Of a DNA stretch of 64,000 bases, positions 13,001 through 22,200 are shown one piece after another (positions within the stretch are counted from its first letter, which is position 1; every line of letters starts with the position of its first letter). The stretch comes from Rugalucina vietnamica (Eukaryota > Mollusca > Bivalvia > Lucinida > Lucinidae). Below the pieces are notes generated by a model. That model was not told the origin of the DNA. It saw nothing but the letters and a program-made list of their open reading frames with translations, and made no database searches. A program made the translations under genes and the position numbers. Where the stretch lies: contig OZ024880.1 in the NCBI GenBank assembly GCA_964017185.1, positions 42,312,329 to 42,376,328 of the forward strand, in the 5' to 3' direction.

Positions 13001-16000
13001 CATGAGATTTTTGTACAGGAAATCCCTATTCGAAAATGTTTTTGACCAGAACTTTTTTATTTGTTCACCGATTTTCGAACTTTTTGCTGCACATTTTGCA
13101 ACAATCTAAATGTTCAATTGTTCCAAGAAAATATTTCATCTACATCTAAACTGCAGCTATGAAATGAGCCGTCTCGTGGAAAAACCAACAATGTGGTTTC
13201 CGAACCGGTCCGACACAAACCCGCCTGTACAGCTACAGAAGCAGGCTAGAAGCTTGAAATTTAGGAGTTAAGTAGAGGAGGAATTGTACTATCCGAGTGG
13301 CGAAAACAAAGGTGCTGATCAGCTTCGCGGTCACCGCGAAGCTGATCTGCGCCTTTGTTTTCGCCTATGCAGATTGTTGGTTTTCCCACGAGGTGGCTCA
13401 AATATTTGCGAATGAGCATTATCAGATACTAGAAAACACACTCTTTGAAAGTTCATCGTCTAATCCATTTGCATGCAAGTATTCAGGTTTACAAATTAAA
13501 GAGTGAAACAGATAATTAGAGAGTACTGATTTTTAATTACATTTGCAAACAGCTCATTTCTTTCAATTCTTTTTTTTTTCACTACATGACTTCGTAACAA
13601 TAGTCAACATTCCCCAATTTAATGAATTGGTGACAAAATTTGAGGGTGCACTTAAAAGAGTCAATATCATCAAGCCGAGAAGGTTTTTGTTTGCTTCTTT
13701 ATTTTAACAAAAAAGTGTGTGGGCCATCTTCTGTGAAAAAACAAAACAAAACAAAACAAACAAACTGAGTTCACATCAAGTTTAGTTGCCAACTGGAGAA
13801 AAAAGATCTCTGAAATGGTGAAAAACAAACAGACACCAGTCCTGATACTAAACTCCATTGGTGAGCCTGCCAAAACCGTATTTTGGTTCAGACCCAGTCA
13901 AAAATCATAAAAACAAGTTTTGTCATGATGCGACTCATTTGATTAACAGGAATCAAGTGAGCCACAACGCGAGAAAACACGTCTTTGGGGTTTCTGACCA
14001 GGTCGGACACATACCGACCTGTTCAGCCACAGAAGCAGGCTAGAAGCTTGAAATTTTGGATTTAAGAAGAAGAGAAATCATACTATCCGTGTAGCGAAAA
14101 CAAAGGCGCTGATCAGCTTCACAGTTGTTTTCCCATACGTAAAAATCCGGTATTCGCACGATGCGGCTAAGGTAGCGCCAGAATCAATATGAGCACACCA
14201 TGAGAAAACCTGCTTTTGCCTATTGGAAAACAACGCTGCTGATCAACTACACAATACACATATCTACAAAGCTAATCTGTCTTTTGCAAGATGATGTTCA
14301 ATTCCTTTTCTTTCTTAATCAGAAATAGCATGCTTCTAATAATAATCAAATAGCATGCTTCTAATAATAATCAATCATGGTTGAACAGCATGGTTTTGGC
14401 AGATGGGGCTCATATGTCTGACTTAAAACTCTGTCAATAATTGAAACCAATAAAGATGATGCAAAACCCTGTATCGATTGGGTGACATGCATTTATGATG
14501 GGCAGGTTTGGTTGGATAAATTCATATTTTACATCCCACTCAACAGCTAATGTCATATGGAAATGGAATCTTGATTTAAGATCTCACCTGAAAGACTGGA
14601 GAAGCAGGTACTGAACCCAACATCTCTGGGTTACAAGGCAAATGTCTTAGCAGCCATGCTAAGATCACTTCTCAAGGAGGAAGATTAGGTTTTTGCAAAA
14701 TATACAACTCCTCAAGAAGTAAGATGCAAGTACAAACACCCTATATACCCAGGATGCAACCAAATTTGTCACTGTGCAGATTAATAAAACATCACACGTT
14801 TCATGACCACAAAATGGAGTGTGATGATTTAGAAGCTGCATTGATTGGGCAACAACATACAGTAAGCCAATGAGATCTTCGCTGTAAATTGTTGCCCAAT
14901 CACTGCACTCCATTTTGTCATGTGACATGCTATGTGGCATCAATCTGTGTAGTAACAAATTTGGTTGCATCACATGTATATAGAGTGACATACCTCCGGG
15001 TAGCTGTGTGAAGATATAGCCATAGAAGAAGGATCCCAGAATCATGCCCTTCAGGCGTGAATCCCACTGAAAGTCTGGGAGCAGAATCTGGAAACATACA
15101 TCAGACAGATTGTATGAGCTGCGTCATGAGGAAAACTAGATTTTTGCCTATGCGATAACAAAGGCGCAGATCAGCTGTGCAGTAACTGCACAGCTGATCA
15201 GTGCCTTTGTTTTCGCTACTCGGATAGTACAATTCCTCTTCTACTTATAGCCAAAATTTCGAGCCTCTTACCTGTTTCTGTGACTGTACAGGCCAATTTG
15301 TGTCAGACCTGGTCGGAAACCCTAAAGACCGGTTTTCTCATGTCACTGCTCATTTTATTATCTTTTTTTATTATTATCATTATTTTTTGTTTTTGTTTTT
15401 AATTACTGGAACAGATTTAAAGACAAAAAAGGCATCCAATGTCACTGTGAATAACCGAGGCAGATGATCTGTAGAAGTGAAACAACTGTGTGGGAACAAC
15501 TTACCAAGCTTCAGAATGAGCCATGCAAGTTGTTCCCAGAAAGGTATTTACTCCCTTTTGTCCCTTATTGGTTTATCTGCATTGGCTGTTGTAAGCAGGA
15601 TTTGTTGTTTCTTGATAGCTGATAGCATATGCTGAAGGTGATCCAAATACTACGAAAACCTACTTTTTAACATTTAAAAACAAATCTATAGACAAGCTTC
15701 CCACTTGCCCACTACAAAGCTGATCAGCTCTTTTGCTTTTACTTCATGGTGTTTTGGGGTGTTTCAATGGACCGTGTCATATGTCATTACGAAAACTTGC
15801 CAATGCAATATATAGAGGATATTCAAGTTTTTGGAGTGAATATGAGTTTTATTTCATTGAGTGAAGTGAAAATTTTTTATATTTCATGAGTGCCGAAGGC
15901 ACGAATGAAATATATAATTTTTCACTTCACTCAATGAAATAAAACTCATATTCACTCCAAAAACTTGAATTTTCTTTTTATCATATTGCATGTAGTCATT

Positions 16001-18095
16001 GTAACGTTGCGCGCTAAAGCATATGACGTCAAAATCTTAAATGACGTCATTACGTCAAGTCATTATGTCGCTATTGTGTGCGAACGTTCATTGCGTCAAC
16101 AATAGCATAGATTATAAAATTTAGTTATGTATAAATTAGAAATGAAACGGTGGAATCGTAATTTGCGTATTTCCAAATTTTATATTTTCACATGTGAAAA
16201 TATAACTTATTTATATTTTCACATGTGAAAATATAAATTTTTCAAATATTGGTTATATTTAATACATATTTCTCTATATTTCATCACTTGCCATATAATA
16301 AACATATATTTTTTTCAGCTGTAAAAAATGTAAAATTTCATCAGAAATTTTTTTGATATTTTTCATATTTTTGCTCAAAACATGGATTGTGGGTACATGA
16401 TAAACTGCCTCACCGAGGAGGTTCTAACAAGTACCCACAATCTATGTTTTGGAGCAAAAATAAGAAAAATAGGTATACCCCTGCATATAAAAGTGGGGTA
16501 CATGGGGGTATTTATTTCAAAGACATGTTTTCCTGATGTTCTAGTGAGTTCTGACAGAGAGTTTGTATGAATTAATGAGAAAGTTACCAGTTTTGATCCG
16601 TTGACATATTGTGTGTGGTTTGACGTCATGGCAACAATCGCCACACTGAGGTTGACTCTGAGAGCGTAGATATTACCTGCAAAAAAAAAAACAAATGTTT
16701 CAAACTAAATTTTCCACTGCAGTAAACTTTCATTACACAATACAAATTAAAAGCAGCAATAAACCATCATTTAACTTAATAATAATGCATCAGTGTCTTT
16801 GTATTTTGGTGTAATATATTCCAGTCAACAATTTTTCAGTCATGTCAGGATGCAGCGACCACTTCCTGGGCCGAGCTGTTCAAAATTAACGATGTTGTTA
16901 CTTAACGATTCGTTAAAATTTCAAATACATTATTACAAATACACTGTTATTTTTTTGTTGAAAAAATGTAAGATTCCTTTGCATTAAAAAGGATTCTCAC
17001 ATTTTATAAAAAAAAAATAACTGTGTATTTGCTTATATATAAATAAATGTAGTCACATTTACTTAACGAGTTGAGGTATTAACAATGACGTTAAGCTAAC
17101 AAAGTTTTGAACAACTGGGCCCAGGTTATTAAACAGTATCATGTCTTCTTCAAGGAGCAAAATATAGTAAATATCCCCATAAACCCCACTTTAATACAGT
17201 GAAACTGGGTTATGCAGGGGCATGCCTATTTTTCTTATTTTTGGTCTAAAACATAGATTGTGTGTACTCGTAAGAACAGCCTTGCCAAGGCGGCTTGCCC
17301 AGGCGGCCTGCCGAGGCGGTTCTATTATGTACCCACAATCAATGTTTTGAGGAAAAATATTAAAAATACCAAACTTTTTCTAATGACATTTTCGATTTTT
17401 TACAGCTAAAGAATTGGTATATATTGCATAGGCATGTTTTCATAATTTTTTAATGGAGACATCAATGTCAATTTACTTGTAACTGAACAACCATTTATCA
17501 GTAAATAGCCAAAATAAATTTTGAATTGTAAACTGGCATCTAGGAAAGGCAAATTAAAATGAAAACATGAGTATACATGTGTACATTAAATTTATTCTTT
17601 TTGCTATAAAACAGGCATGTGAAACTTGTGTTATGAGCAAAAAGTAAGAAATATCACAATTTTTTAATATAAAATGCTAATACTTTTACAACCATAAAAT
17701 TGCACAACAAGTACATCAATAAGTTATCAATCAAAACTTACCACTGCAACTAATCAATGCCTTTACAAGTATTAGCTACCTGGTTTTCAATCCTTCAATT
17801 TCTTAAATTCTATATTTTAAGCCATTAACCACCTTCTATGGTGGTAAAATGGTGGTTAGAAACACTAAACTAAGTTTTCTTGTGACATGTCTCATTTATA
17901 CATGTACTTACAGAAGCCAAAGAATGCCATGATCCCAACAATATATCTCTTTGGGAGGTATTTTGGTAAGCTGAAGTACCCCTTGGTTTTGTTGAGTAGT
18001 TCATGCTGCTCTTCTGCCGGCTCAAACAGCGACCTTGACCCTTGACCTTTACCATGGTTACCACCTGAACCCTCTGTATGGCTTTGGGAGGTCAT
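3548..18095 (-). CDS. SLC17A5-like: SLC17-family (sialin-like) anion transporter, 5' eight coding exons
   Basis: This is a major-facilitator organic-anion transporter; family members move sialic acid, glutamate, nucleotides or phosphate across lysosomal, vesicle or plasma membranes. Coding exons are 18095-17912, 16676-16588, 15087-14994, 11449-11304, 10113-10026, 5981-5892, 5219-5086 and 3697-3548. They join in frame to 325 residues. TM1 runs through [14 protein letters not shown] (about 65-78), the family's hallmark start. TM2 holds [15 protein letters not shown] (about 109-123). The TM4 region holds [19 protein letters not shown], and TM5 holds [14 protein letters not shown]7 holds [23 protein letters not shown] in the first lumenal loop is a glycosylation sequon. 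The cytosolic N-terminus has EQHELL, an acidic dileucine of the lysosomal-sorting type. TM8-12 and the stop codon lie beyond the left edge. The substrate cannot be told from sequence; sialin-like is the best guess within SLC17. Confidence 0.93.
3756..3850 (-). pseudogene. Decayed tandem copy of SLC17 exon 8
   Basis: The sequence matches exon 8 from its first base through the YTW codons. It has one base missing near the start (GAT GCT CT against GAT GCC CCC), so its frame is shifted. The remainder still reads as [19 protein letters not shown]. It lies 153 bases upstream of the intact exon in transcript order and lacks the last third. It is unlikely to be used in the mRNA. Confidence 0.85.
3916..4083. 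repeat. (ATC)n microsatellite
   Basis: About 165 bases of trinucleotide repeat with a few TGACATC or ATGACATC interruptions, inside an SLC17 intron. Confidence 0.97.
4147..4382. mobile_element. B-family MITE, full length (reference copy)
   Basis: 236 bases. The terminal repeats are TGAGCCGCCTCGTGGGAAAA and, at the right end, TTTTCCCATGAGGCGGCTCA. The central stem is GATCAGCTTCGCGG, TTA, CCGCGAAGCTGATC, flanked by GCGAAAACAAAGGCG and its complement. There is no reading frame and no clear target duplication. Confidence 0.9.
4383..5085. other. SLC17 intron, no feature seen
   Basis: AT-rich intron sequence without recognisable exon, repeat or RNA gene. Confidence 0.6.
5086..5219 (-). CDS. SLC17A5-like: SLC17 coding exon 7 (TM6 and central cytosolic loop)
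   Basis: Residues 231-275. A hydrophobic stretch, [13 protein letters not shown], is followed by [18 protein letters not shown], the usual P-x-x-HPxIS-x-x-E loop of the family. The acceptor is ACTTCCAG and the donor GTATTA, phase 0. Confidence 0.93.
5525..5690. repeat. Dispersed repeat Q, copy 1
   Basis: From GTATGGATGGTTTGACT through CTGGGCAGGCTCAG to CAGCCCATCTATTTCT. The same order of motifs occurs inverted at 48140-48270. Confidence 0.65.
5892..5981 (-). CDS. SLC17A5-like: SLC17 coding exon 6 (TM5)
   Basis: Residues 201-230 plus one base: [18 protein letters not shown] then [12 protein letters not shown]. The acceptor is CTATTTCAG and the donor GTTAGA. The E-family element at 6004-9127 ends 22 bases before this exon, so the intron's last 22 bases are all that remain between transposon and exon. 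Confidence 0.94.
6004..9127 (-). mobile_element. E-family Helentron-like element, copy 1, holding D copy 2
   Basis: The 5' hairpin end is at the right (ATACCCCCCGCAAAACG with its arm TTTTAGGGGGGTAT). The 3' end at the left reads CAGCCAATTTCTAG|T. The core is made of about 190-base tandem units with TGTAAATTTGTCAAAAAT and TGCAAAGTATTGAAAAGAAA. A D-family element (6422-7949) sits within the core. Confidence 0.8.
6422..7949 (-). mobile_element. D-family Helentron-like element, copy 2
   Basis: It has the same ends as copy 1, CTGG|T at the left and AGCTCACC at the right. Core units repeat every 450 bases or so, with TCAAGGTCATCCCAAGG near 6678, 7127 and 7579. It is inserted into E copy 1. Confidence 0.82.
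9128..10025. other. SLC17 intron, minor direct repeat only
   Basis: No exon is seen. An 18-base direct repeat, GAGATTGCGTGGTTGTGC, occurs twice around 9597-9632, and GCGCACATGCGCGAC lies near 9189. Confidence 0.55.
10026..10113 (-). CDS. SLC17A5-like: SLC17 coding exon 5 (TM4 end and loop)
   Basis: Residues 172-200 plus one base: [17 protein letters not shown] followed by [13 protein letters not shown]. This is the highly conserved WAPP-E-K/R loop of SLC17. The acceptor is TGTTCCAG and the donor GTAAGA. Confidence 0.95.
10478..11291 (-). mobile_element. E-family Helentron-like element, copy 2
   Basis: CTAG at 10478 opens the left (3') end and ATACCCCCC ends the right (5') end. About three core units are present. 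The right end lies 12 bases from the exon 4 donor. Confidence 0.8.
11304..11449 (-). CDS. SLC17A5-like: SLC17 coding exon 4 (TM3 and start of TM4)
   Basis: Residues 123-171, from [15 protein letters not shown] to RILEGLFE. The acceptor is CATTTTCAG and the donor GTAATG. An E-family element starts 12 bases into the downstream intron. A decayed tandem copy of this exon lies just upstream at 11460-11623. Confidence 0.94.
11460..11623 (-). pseudogene. Decayed tandem copy of SLC17 exon 4
   Basis: It shares the acceptor region and most of the exon with 11304-11449, offset by 174 bases. It is broken by an in-frame stop after FLAAK and by several indels, so it cannot code. The flanking GGAATTCATCATC is present at both ends, marking a direct tandem duplication. 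Confidence 0.88.
11624..13164. other. SLC17 intron, nothing recognised
   Basis: AT-rich sequence of about 1.5 kb. No exon matching the transporter, no tRNA-like box and no strong palindrome was found. AAGGGAGATAAT (12870) and ACCTCCCTTTC (12992) are suggestive of a degraded short inverted element. Confidence 0.55.
13165..13400. mobile_element. B-family MITE, full length
   Basis: Termini TGAGCCGTCTCGTGGAAAAA and TTTTCCCACGAGGTGGCTCA. The core stem CTTCGCGGTCACCGCGAAG is perfectly paired. Confidence 0.9.
13958..14169. mobile_element. B-family MITE, one core arm lost
   Basis: It opens TGAGCCACAACGCGAGAAAA and closes near CGCACGATGCGGCTA. After GATCAGCTTCACAG the second arm is missing. A more decayed fragment follows at about 14189-14290. 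Confidence 0.75.
14326..14376. repeat. Short tandem duplication
   Basis: AAATAGCATGCTTCTAATAA and its extension occur twice in tandem (about 26 bases each). Confidence 0.85.
14530..14655 (-). mobile_element. tRNA-derived SINE fragment (family T)
   Basis: Read on the minus strand it has a degenerate box A and GGGTTCAGTACC as box B, and ends with the family's CCACTCAACAGCTAA motif in complement. Confidence 0.5.
14753..14971. mobile_element. Palindromic MITE next to SLC17 exon 3
   Basis: GATGCAACCAAATTTGT at the left pairs with ACAAATTTGGTTGCATC at the right. Pairing continues inward through CAAAATGGAGTG and CACTCCATTTTG. 219 bases, no coding capacity. Its right end lies 22 bases from the exon 3 donor. 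Confidence 0.85.
14994..15087 (-). CDS. SLC17A5-like: SLC17 coding exon 3 (TM2)
   Basis: Residues 92-122 plus one base. [19 protein letters not shown] and IFTQLPGG are typical of the family. The acceptor is TTTCCAG and the donor GTATGT. A palindromic MITE ends 22 bases past the donor. Confidence 0.94.
15115..15352. mobile_element. B-family MITE, full length
   Basis: The core stem is of the second type, GATCAGCTGTGCAG, TAA, CTGCACAGCTGATC, perfectly paired. The termini have drifted (TGAGCTGCGTCATGAGG at the left). Confidence 0.88.
15492..15541. repeat. Short palindrome GGGAACAACTT, copy 1
   Basis: GGGAACAACTTACC pairs with GCAAGTTGTTCCC about 20 bases later. The same small foldback occurs at 49871-49918. 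Confidence 0.7.
15831..15970. mobile_element. Near-perfect 140-bp palindrome (family G)
   Basis: Arms of about 68 bases run from ATTCAAGTTTTTGGAGTG to CACTCCAAAAACTTGAAT, with GTGCCGAAGGCAC at the centre. It is followed by a tail rich in ACGTCA (to about 16100). The outer left flank GAAAACTTGCCAATGCAATA resembles the ends of family H. Confidence 0.85.
16024..16056. promoter_or_regulatory. Pair of TGACGTCA octamers in a transposon tail
   Basis: Complete CRE octamers lie at 16024-16031 and 16042-16049, followed by TACGTCA. They belong to the tail of the G-family palindrome and are not near a start site. Confidence 0.5.
16300..16545. mobile_element. H-family palindromic MITE, copy 1
   Basis: The central palindrome 16358-16470 has TTTTTGCTCAAAACATGGAT, GATTGTGGGTAC and, at the centre, GCCTCACCGAGG. 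The right part has GGTATACCCCTGCAT and ends GACATGTTTTCCTGATG. It abuts SLC17 exon 2. Confidence 0.78.
16588..16676 (-). CDS. SLC17A5-like: SLC17 coding exon 2 (TM1 and first lumenal loop)
   Basis: Residues 62-91. The acceptor is a T-rich tract ending in GCAG; the donor is GTAACT, and the exon ends in phase 0. It contains [16 protein letters not shown], the conserved SLC17 signature, and the NHT sequon. Confidence 0.93.
16866..17124. mobile_element. F-family MITE, copy 1
   Basis: Terminal repeats CTGGGCCGAGCTGTTCAAAA and TTTTGAACAACTGGGCCCAG. The interior has TTCGTTAAAATTTCAAA and a paired arm TGTTGAAAAAATGT. AT-rich and non-coding. Confidence 0.85.
17190..17445. mobile_element. H-family palindromic MITE, copy 2 (inverted)
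   Basis: It carries AACCCCACTTT-like and CATGCCTATTTTTCTTATTT segments, a centre with GCCGAGGCGGTTCTA partly triplicated, and TATTGCATAGGCATGTTTTC at the right. Confidence 0.75.
17446..17911. other. SLC17 intron 1 end, nothing recognised
   Basis: AT-rich; no repeat family or exon seen apart from the donor of exon 1 at its right end. Confidence 0.55.
17912..18095 (-). CDS. SLC17A5-like: SLC17 coding exon 1 (N-terminus)
   Basis: It encodes residues 1-61 plus one base: a hydrophilic cytosolic tail with EQHELL, then the start of TM1 ([11 protein letters not shown]). An in-frame TAG directly precedes the ATG, so this is the first possible start in frame. The donor GTAAGT lies at 17911-17906, phase 1. 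A pyrimidine-rich tract ending in AG sits just before the TAG, so a non-coding leader exon may be spliced on further right. Confidence 0.9.
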
Positions 18096-19198
18096 CTACT
18101 GTCTAAACAGGGGAAAATACTGAAATAACTGGGATTAATATGTTTTGGTAATAATCATAAAAGAATTGAAAAGTTTTCATTAAAATCAAAGTCTCGAATT
18201 CACTGGCTATCCCCTGCCACGTCTTGAGAATGCAGAAACAAAAGACAGGCGCCTAGCCGTAGCTAAGTGTGTGGGTACAACAAGATACAACCATCCCAAC
18301 TTTACTCTTTTTTTTTTAAACAATATGTGCTGTAGGCTCATCCTGCAACCTCATATCCTGTATCTGTATACTGCAAGTGTGGGCATTTGTTAAACATCTC
18401 AAAAGGTCGCTCACAATGAAGAAAGAAATGGAAGAATTAATCGATCATTCAAGTTTTTTCTAATTAACCTAAAATGGCTGGAAAATGACAAAGTATCACA
18501 AATTGGCTATTTCTGCCTTTCTACAAATTATCATTATAAAGGCAAACAAATTTTGACAGATGCAGCTGTCAAAGTTTTGACAGATCAATCAAAATCTTAT
18601 CTTTTCTTGTGCAGCTTATTCAACGCCAAATTAATTTTTTTCTTACCAAACAATTCCTTCAAAATGCAGGAACAACAAGATAGGTAGGTTTCTGGGTCAT
18701 TCTTTTGATGCCATATGTCCAAATGTCACTCAATACACATTTCTGCCATATGGCTCAGTGTACATGTTTGTGTATTGAAATGTCATTCGGAATAATTCAT
18801 TGTTTATGATAATTGACAGTAGATTTTGAAACAGAGCTTTTGATTGGCTAAATTTCTGTCACCCACTGAGGGCCAGGGGCCTTAAATTTTGCAATATTTA
18901 TTTGATTCAGACATTCTCACACGTTTGTTTCAAATAAAGAAGTTACTTTTAAAGTTTTCTAATGACTACTTAGTAGACAATAGTAATCTAATTAACAATT
19001 AGTCAAATCATACATGTTTCACTCAGCCGGAATTGCACCGGCGATTAGCCAATCAACGTACTTGTAACAAACGGGCACCTGTTCGGTATAATGAGACGTG
19101 ACGTCACGTCGCCATTTTCTAATTGATTGAGAAACCATTTTCACTCAGGACGATAGACAGGGAGTTTAACCTGAAGTTTCGCCTTTAAATTTACAAAC
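18096..19198. promoter_or_regulatory. Divergent intergenic region between SLC17 and APP
   Basis: About 1.1 kb separates the two start codons, which point away from each other. Inverted or direct CCAAT boxes occur near 18842 (GATTGGCT) and 19049. A CRE palindrome lies at 19095-19110. No TATA box is obvious. Whether one promoter serves both genes is inference. Confidence 0.5.
19095..19110. promoter_or_regulatory. CRE-type palindrome upstream of APP
   Basis: GACGTGACGTCACGTC is a perfect 16-base palindrome with the full CREB/ATF octamer TGACGTCA at 19099-19106. It ends 88 bases before the APP ATG and is followed by CGCCATTTT, a weak YY1-like match. The motif is seen; its use is inferred. Confidence 0.6.
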
Positions 19199-19273
19199 AT
19201 GGGACCAATCAACGGCCCGTTGGTCGTCTTTCTAGTGTGTTTGTGCCTAAAGACTGGATTTGCCTATGTGGAG
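19199..19273 (+). CDS. APP: APP exon 1 (signal peptide)
   Basis: It encodes 25 residues with the hydrophobic core PLVVFLVCLCL and likely cleavage near GFA|YV. The start codon is in good context (A at -3, G at +4). The donor GTAATT is in phase 0, matching the next exon. Confidence 0.85.
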
Positions 19274-22200
19274 GTAATTATTCCATGCGAAAATCGTGTG
19301 AAATTATCACAGATTTTATTCTTTCAGTTTGGTTTGCTTGTGCTGTGTTATTCTGCTACAGAAGAATATTGGATTACTTCTTGATTTCAGTTTCATAGCT
19401 AGCCAAGTCAGAAAGCTGCATTGTCTGATCATGAATGCACTGTTGCCCTTGCTGCTATAAGATCTGAATGATGACAAATCTGGGTCTCATTGTGTCATTT
19501 ACTCGTTATTAGTTCATTACAATGATGTTGATGATGCAAACTTTTATCAGTCTTGCCTGGGATTGTGGTGGCCTAGTGACTTGCGTGTTGGCCGCCAGGT
19601 TCGAACTCCACTGGTGACAGGTTTTGTCCTTACTGGTAACCCGAGGCTTCTCTGGCTGCAAACCCATACTGGGGCTTGCCAATAGCTGCCAGTCGAAACT
19701 AATAGAAGGCTATGTCCTTAGGCGTACCGCCCTATATGCACAGTATGCATGTGTGTAATGTTAAAACGTTAGAAGCAGCTAAAATTATGGCGTTTTTGTC
19801 ATTTTTAGATACAAATTTAGCTTTTTTTGACCTTGGTGCGTATAACTTGAAATTCTCTAGTTGGGCTATTGGCTGTGACCTCATCTGTGTGGTCAGGCTG
19901 TATTATGTAGATGACAAATCTGGGATGCTTTTGGCAGGCTGACAGTAATCAATGAGTAATGTGCACAACAACAGTTCTGTCTGCCATGTCTTATGGGCTG
20001 CATTAAGTGCCAAAAAAACGTTTTTCAATCTTCTTATAAAGTTTAAAAAGAATACACTGCTTGCATTTAATAATGGGAAATGGATTGGCAAATGAAATTC
20101 AATGTTAGCAAATGTCATTCAATGAGGGTGACGCGGCTACATCCAAGCAGGCATATAGATTTCAATTACACACTGCATCAGCAAACATTAGAACAGGTTG
20201 AGTCCGCTAAATACCTCGGTTTAACTATCACAGATGATCTTGATTGGGGTCAACACATTTCTGAAATTACATGCAAGGCAACTAAGACTTTGGGTTTTCT
20301 TCGGCGCAATTTGGCACTGGCACCTAGGCATACTAAGGAAGTTGCATACAAAACATTGGTTCGGCCTCAACTTGAGTATGCAGCTCCTATTTGGCATCCC
20401 TATCATGAAACTCAGATTGAGATGGTGGAGAAGGTGCAGAGGACTGCTGCCCGGTGGACCTGCAGGCGATGGAGGAACACCAGTAGCGTCGGTGAAATGC
20501 TAGACGAACTTGAGTGGCCATCCCTGGAGTCTCGCAGGGAGCGGTCCTCCTTAACCTTCTTCTACAAGATACACTCCGGTACAGTGTCTCTTGATAAAGA
20601 CAAATACCTGACCCCGGCACCCAATCTAAGGCATACTCGGGCATCACATGAATCACAATACACAAGACCATTTGCCTATAGTGATGCCCTGAAAAATTCC
20701 TTTTTCCCCAGAACTATTCCGGTTTGGAATAGTCTCCCTTCTTCAGTGGTCCTATCTAAGACCATTGAGGAATTTAAGGCTTCTATTTAAATCATTGGCC
20801 CAGAGGCATGCGTTTTAGTATGCCTCTCATCTATATCTTGTAAATAGTTTTAATGGTCCACCCCAAATGTTTAATTTTCCCTTGACTAAATTCTAAATTT
20901 AGCCACCCACCCCACACCTGAGGTGATGATCAGAAATTGATCGACTCAGTATCAGAAGATAGATAAGAACTAAAATTGCTTTCAGGCTAGGGACTTAGCA
21001 AGAAATTAAATGTCAAGTTTAAACTTTGCACCTGGGATTGCTCATCATTGCTGTGTGTAAGACAATCGTTTTGATGTCTACAATCTGCAGTAGGATTCAC
21101 AGCTTCTATAGCCTGTTGTTCATGCCAAAATGGCTTGATTCAGAGCCTGAGAGGCCATGTTATGAGGATGTGTATTACTTGGTCGGTTGGTCATACATGT
21201 ACTTGATTAATTTTTGTTTGCTTTTATCTTTCCTTTTATGCTTTTTTAGTTTGCTTGCAATGTCGGACAGTTTACAGTCATGACTTATTCTCATGACAAT
21301 TCCCACAGCAAAATAACCTGATTCAACTTATACTAAGGCATGGCCACAGGGGGCTAGGTAGACTTCAATCACAGGCATTTATGCAGTGATCCTTCTCCCT
21401 TTTTGATCCATTTTTGTGGTTAATAAGATTTGGATTAACAATCTGAATGAGTGTCTGCAGTATTATGCAAATGTTGCCTGCAAATTCAGATTGAGGAGAT
21501 TAAAGAGGATTATCCAAATATGAAGATAGTGAAGCTTGTTTCAATATTCTGACCAGAGGCCTGGGTAGGTGGTTGTGGAGAAAGGTAGACTTGTTTCATA
21601 CAGCTGTCTCTGTAACCTATATATTTCTCACTCATTTGGTAGTGTCAGATTTAGTATGAACTATGAAGCATGCCATAGGCATAGGTCAAGTTTCAAGTAT
21701 TGCATACATGTATTTGTTTCATGAAGATTTGGTATTGAAAATGTTTGGCTATGAAATATCCCTCAGTTAGGTCAACATTTACAGTCTAGCAAGACTCCTG
21801 ACCTTATATCGGAAGAGGAAGAGAATATCATGAGAGAAAATCACTCATTCAACCGTTATGGGTGAGATTTTCTTATCATTTAGCCAATTACAATGAGATT
21901 TTTGGCAAAAGAAGATAAGGAAATGAGCAAATCTCCCACAATGACACAATCTCCCCAGAAAATAATCCCTGCAGTAATTCCCTATCTTCCTCTATTTCAA
22001 GAAGAGCCTTTCTCTCCATGACGGTGACAGAAATGTGCTGGTATTTGGCCTCTGTGGGGCTTGATATTGAACCTAAGCATTTAGTCTGTTAGGATATCTG
22101 ACTTTCCCAACATGACCATAGCAGTTGACCATAGACAAAAACACTGAAAAAGATGTTTTAAAAATGGGTACTTCTTGGGTATTTCCTGTTTTCTGGCTAG

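Noticed and set aside
14665-15045. A 126-residue frame running through SLC17 exon 3 into the intron
   Set aside because: Only the first part is exon 3; the rest is translation of the palindromic MITE at 14753-14971.
20080-20790. 236-residue frame considered as a host gene
   Set aside because: Its motifs are those of LINE reverse-transcriptase C-termini and it lies inside an APP intron with a truncated 5' end.
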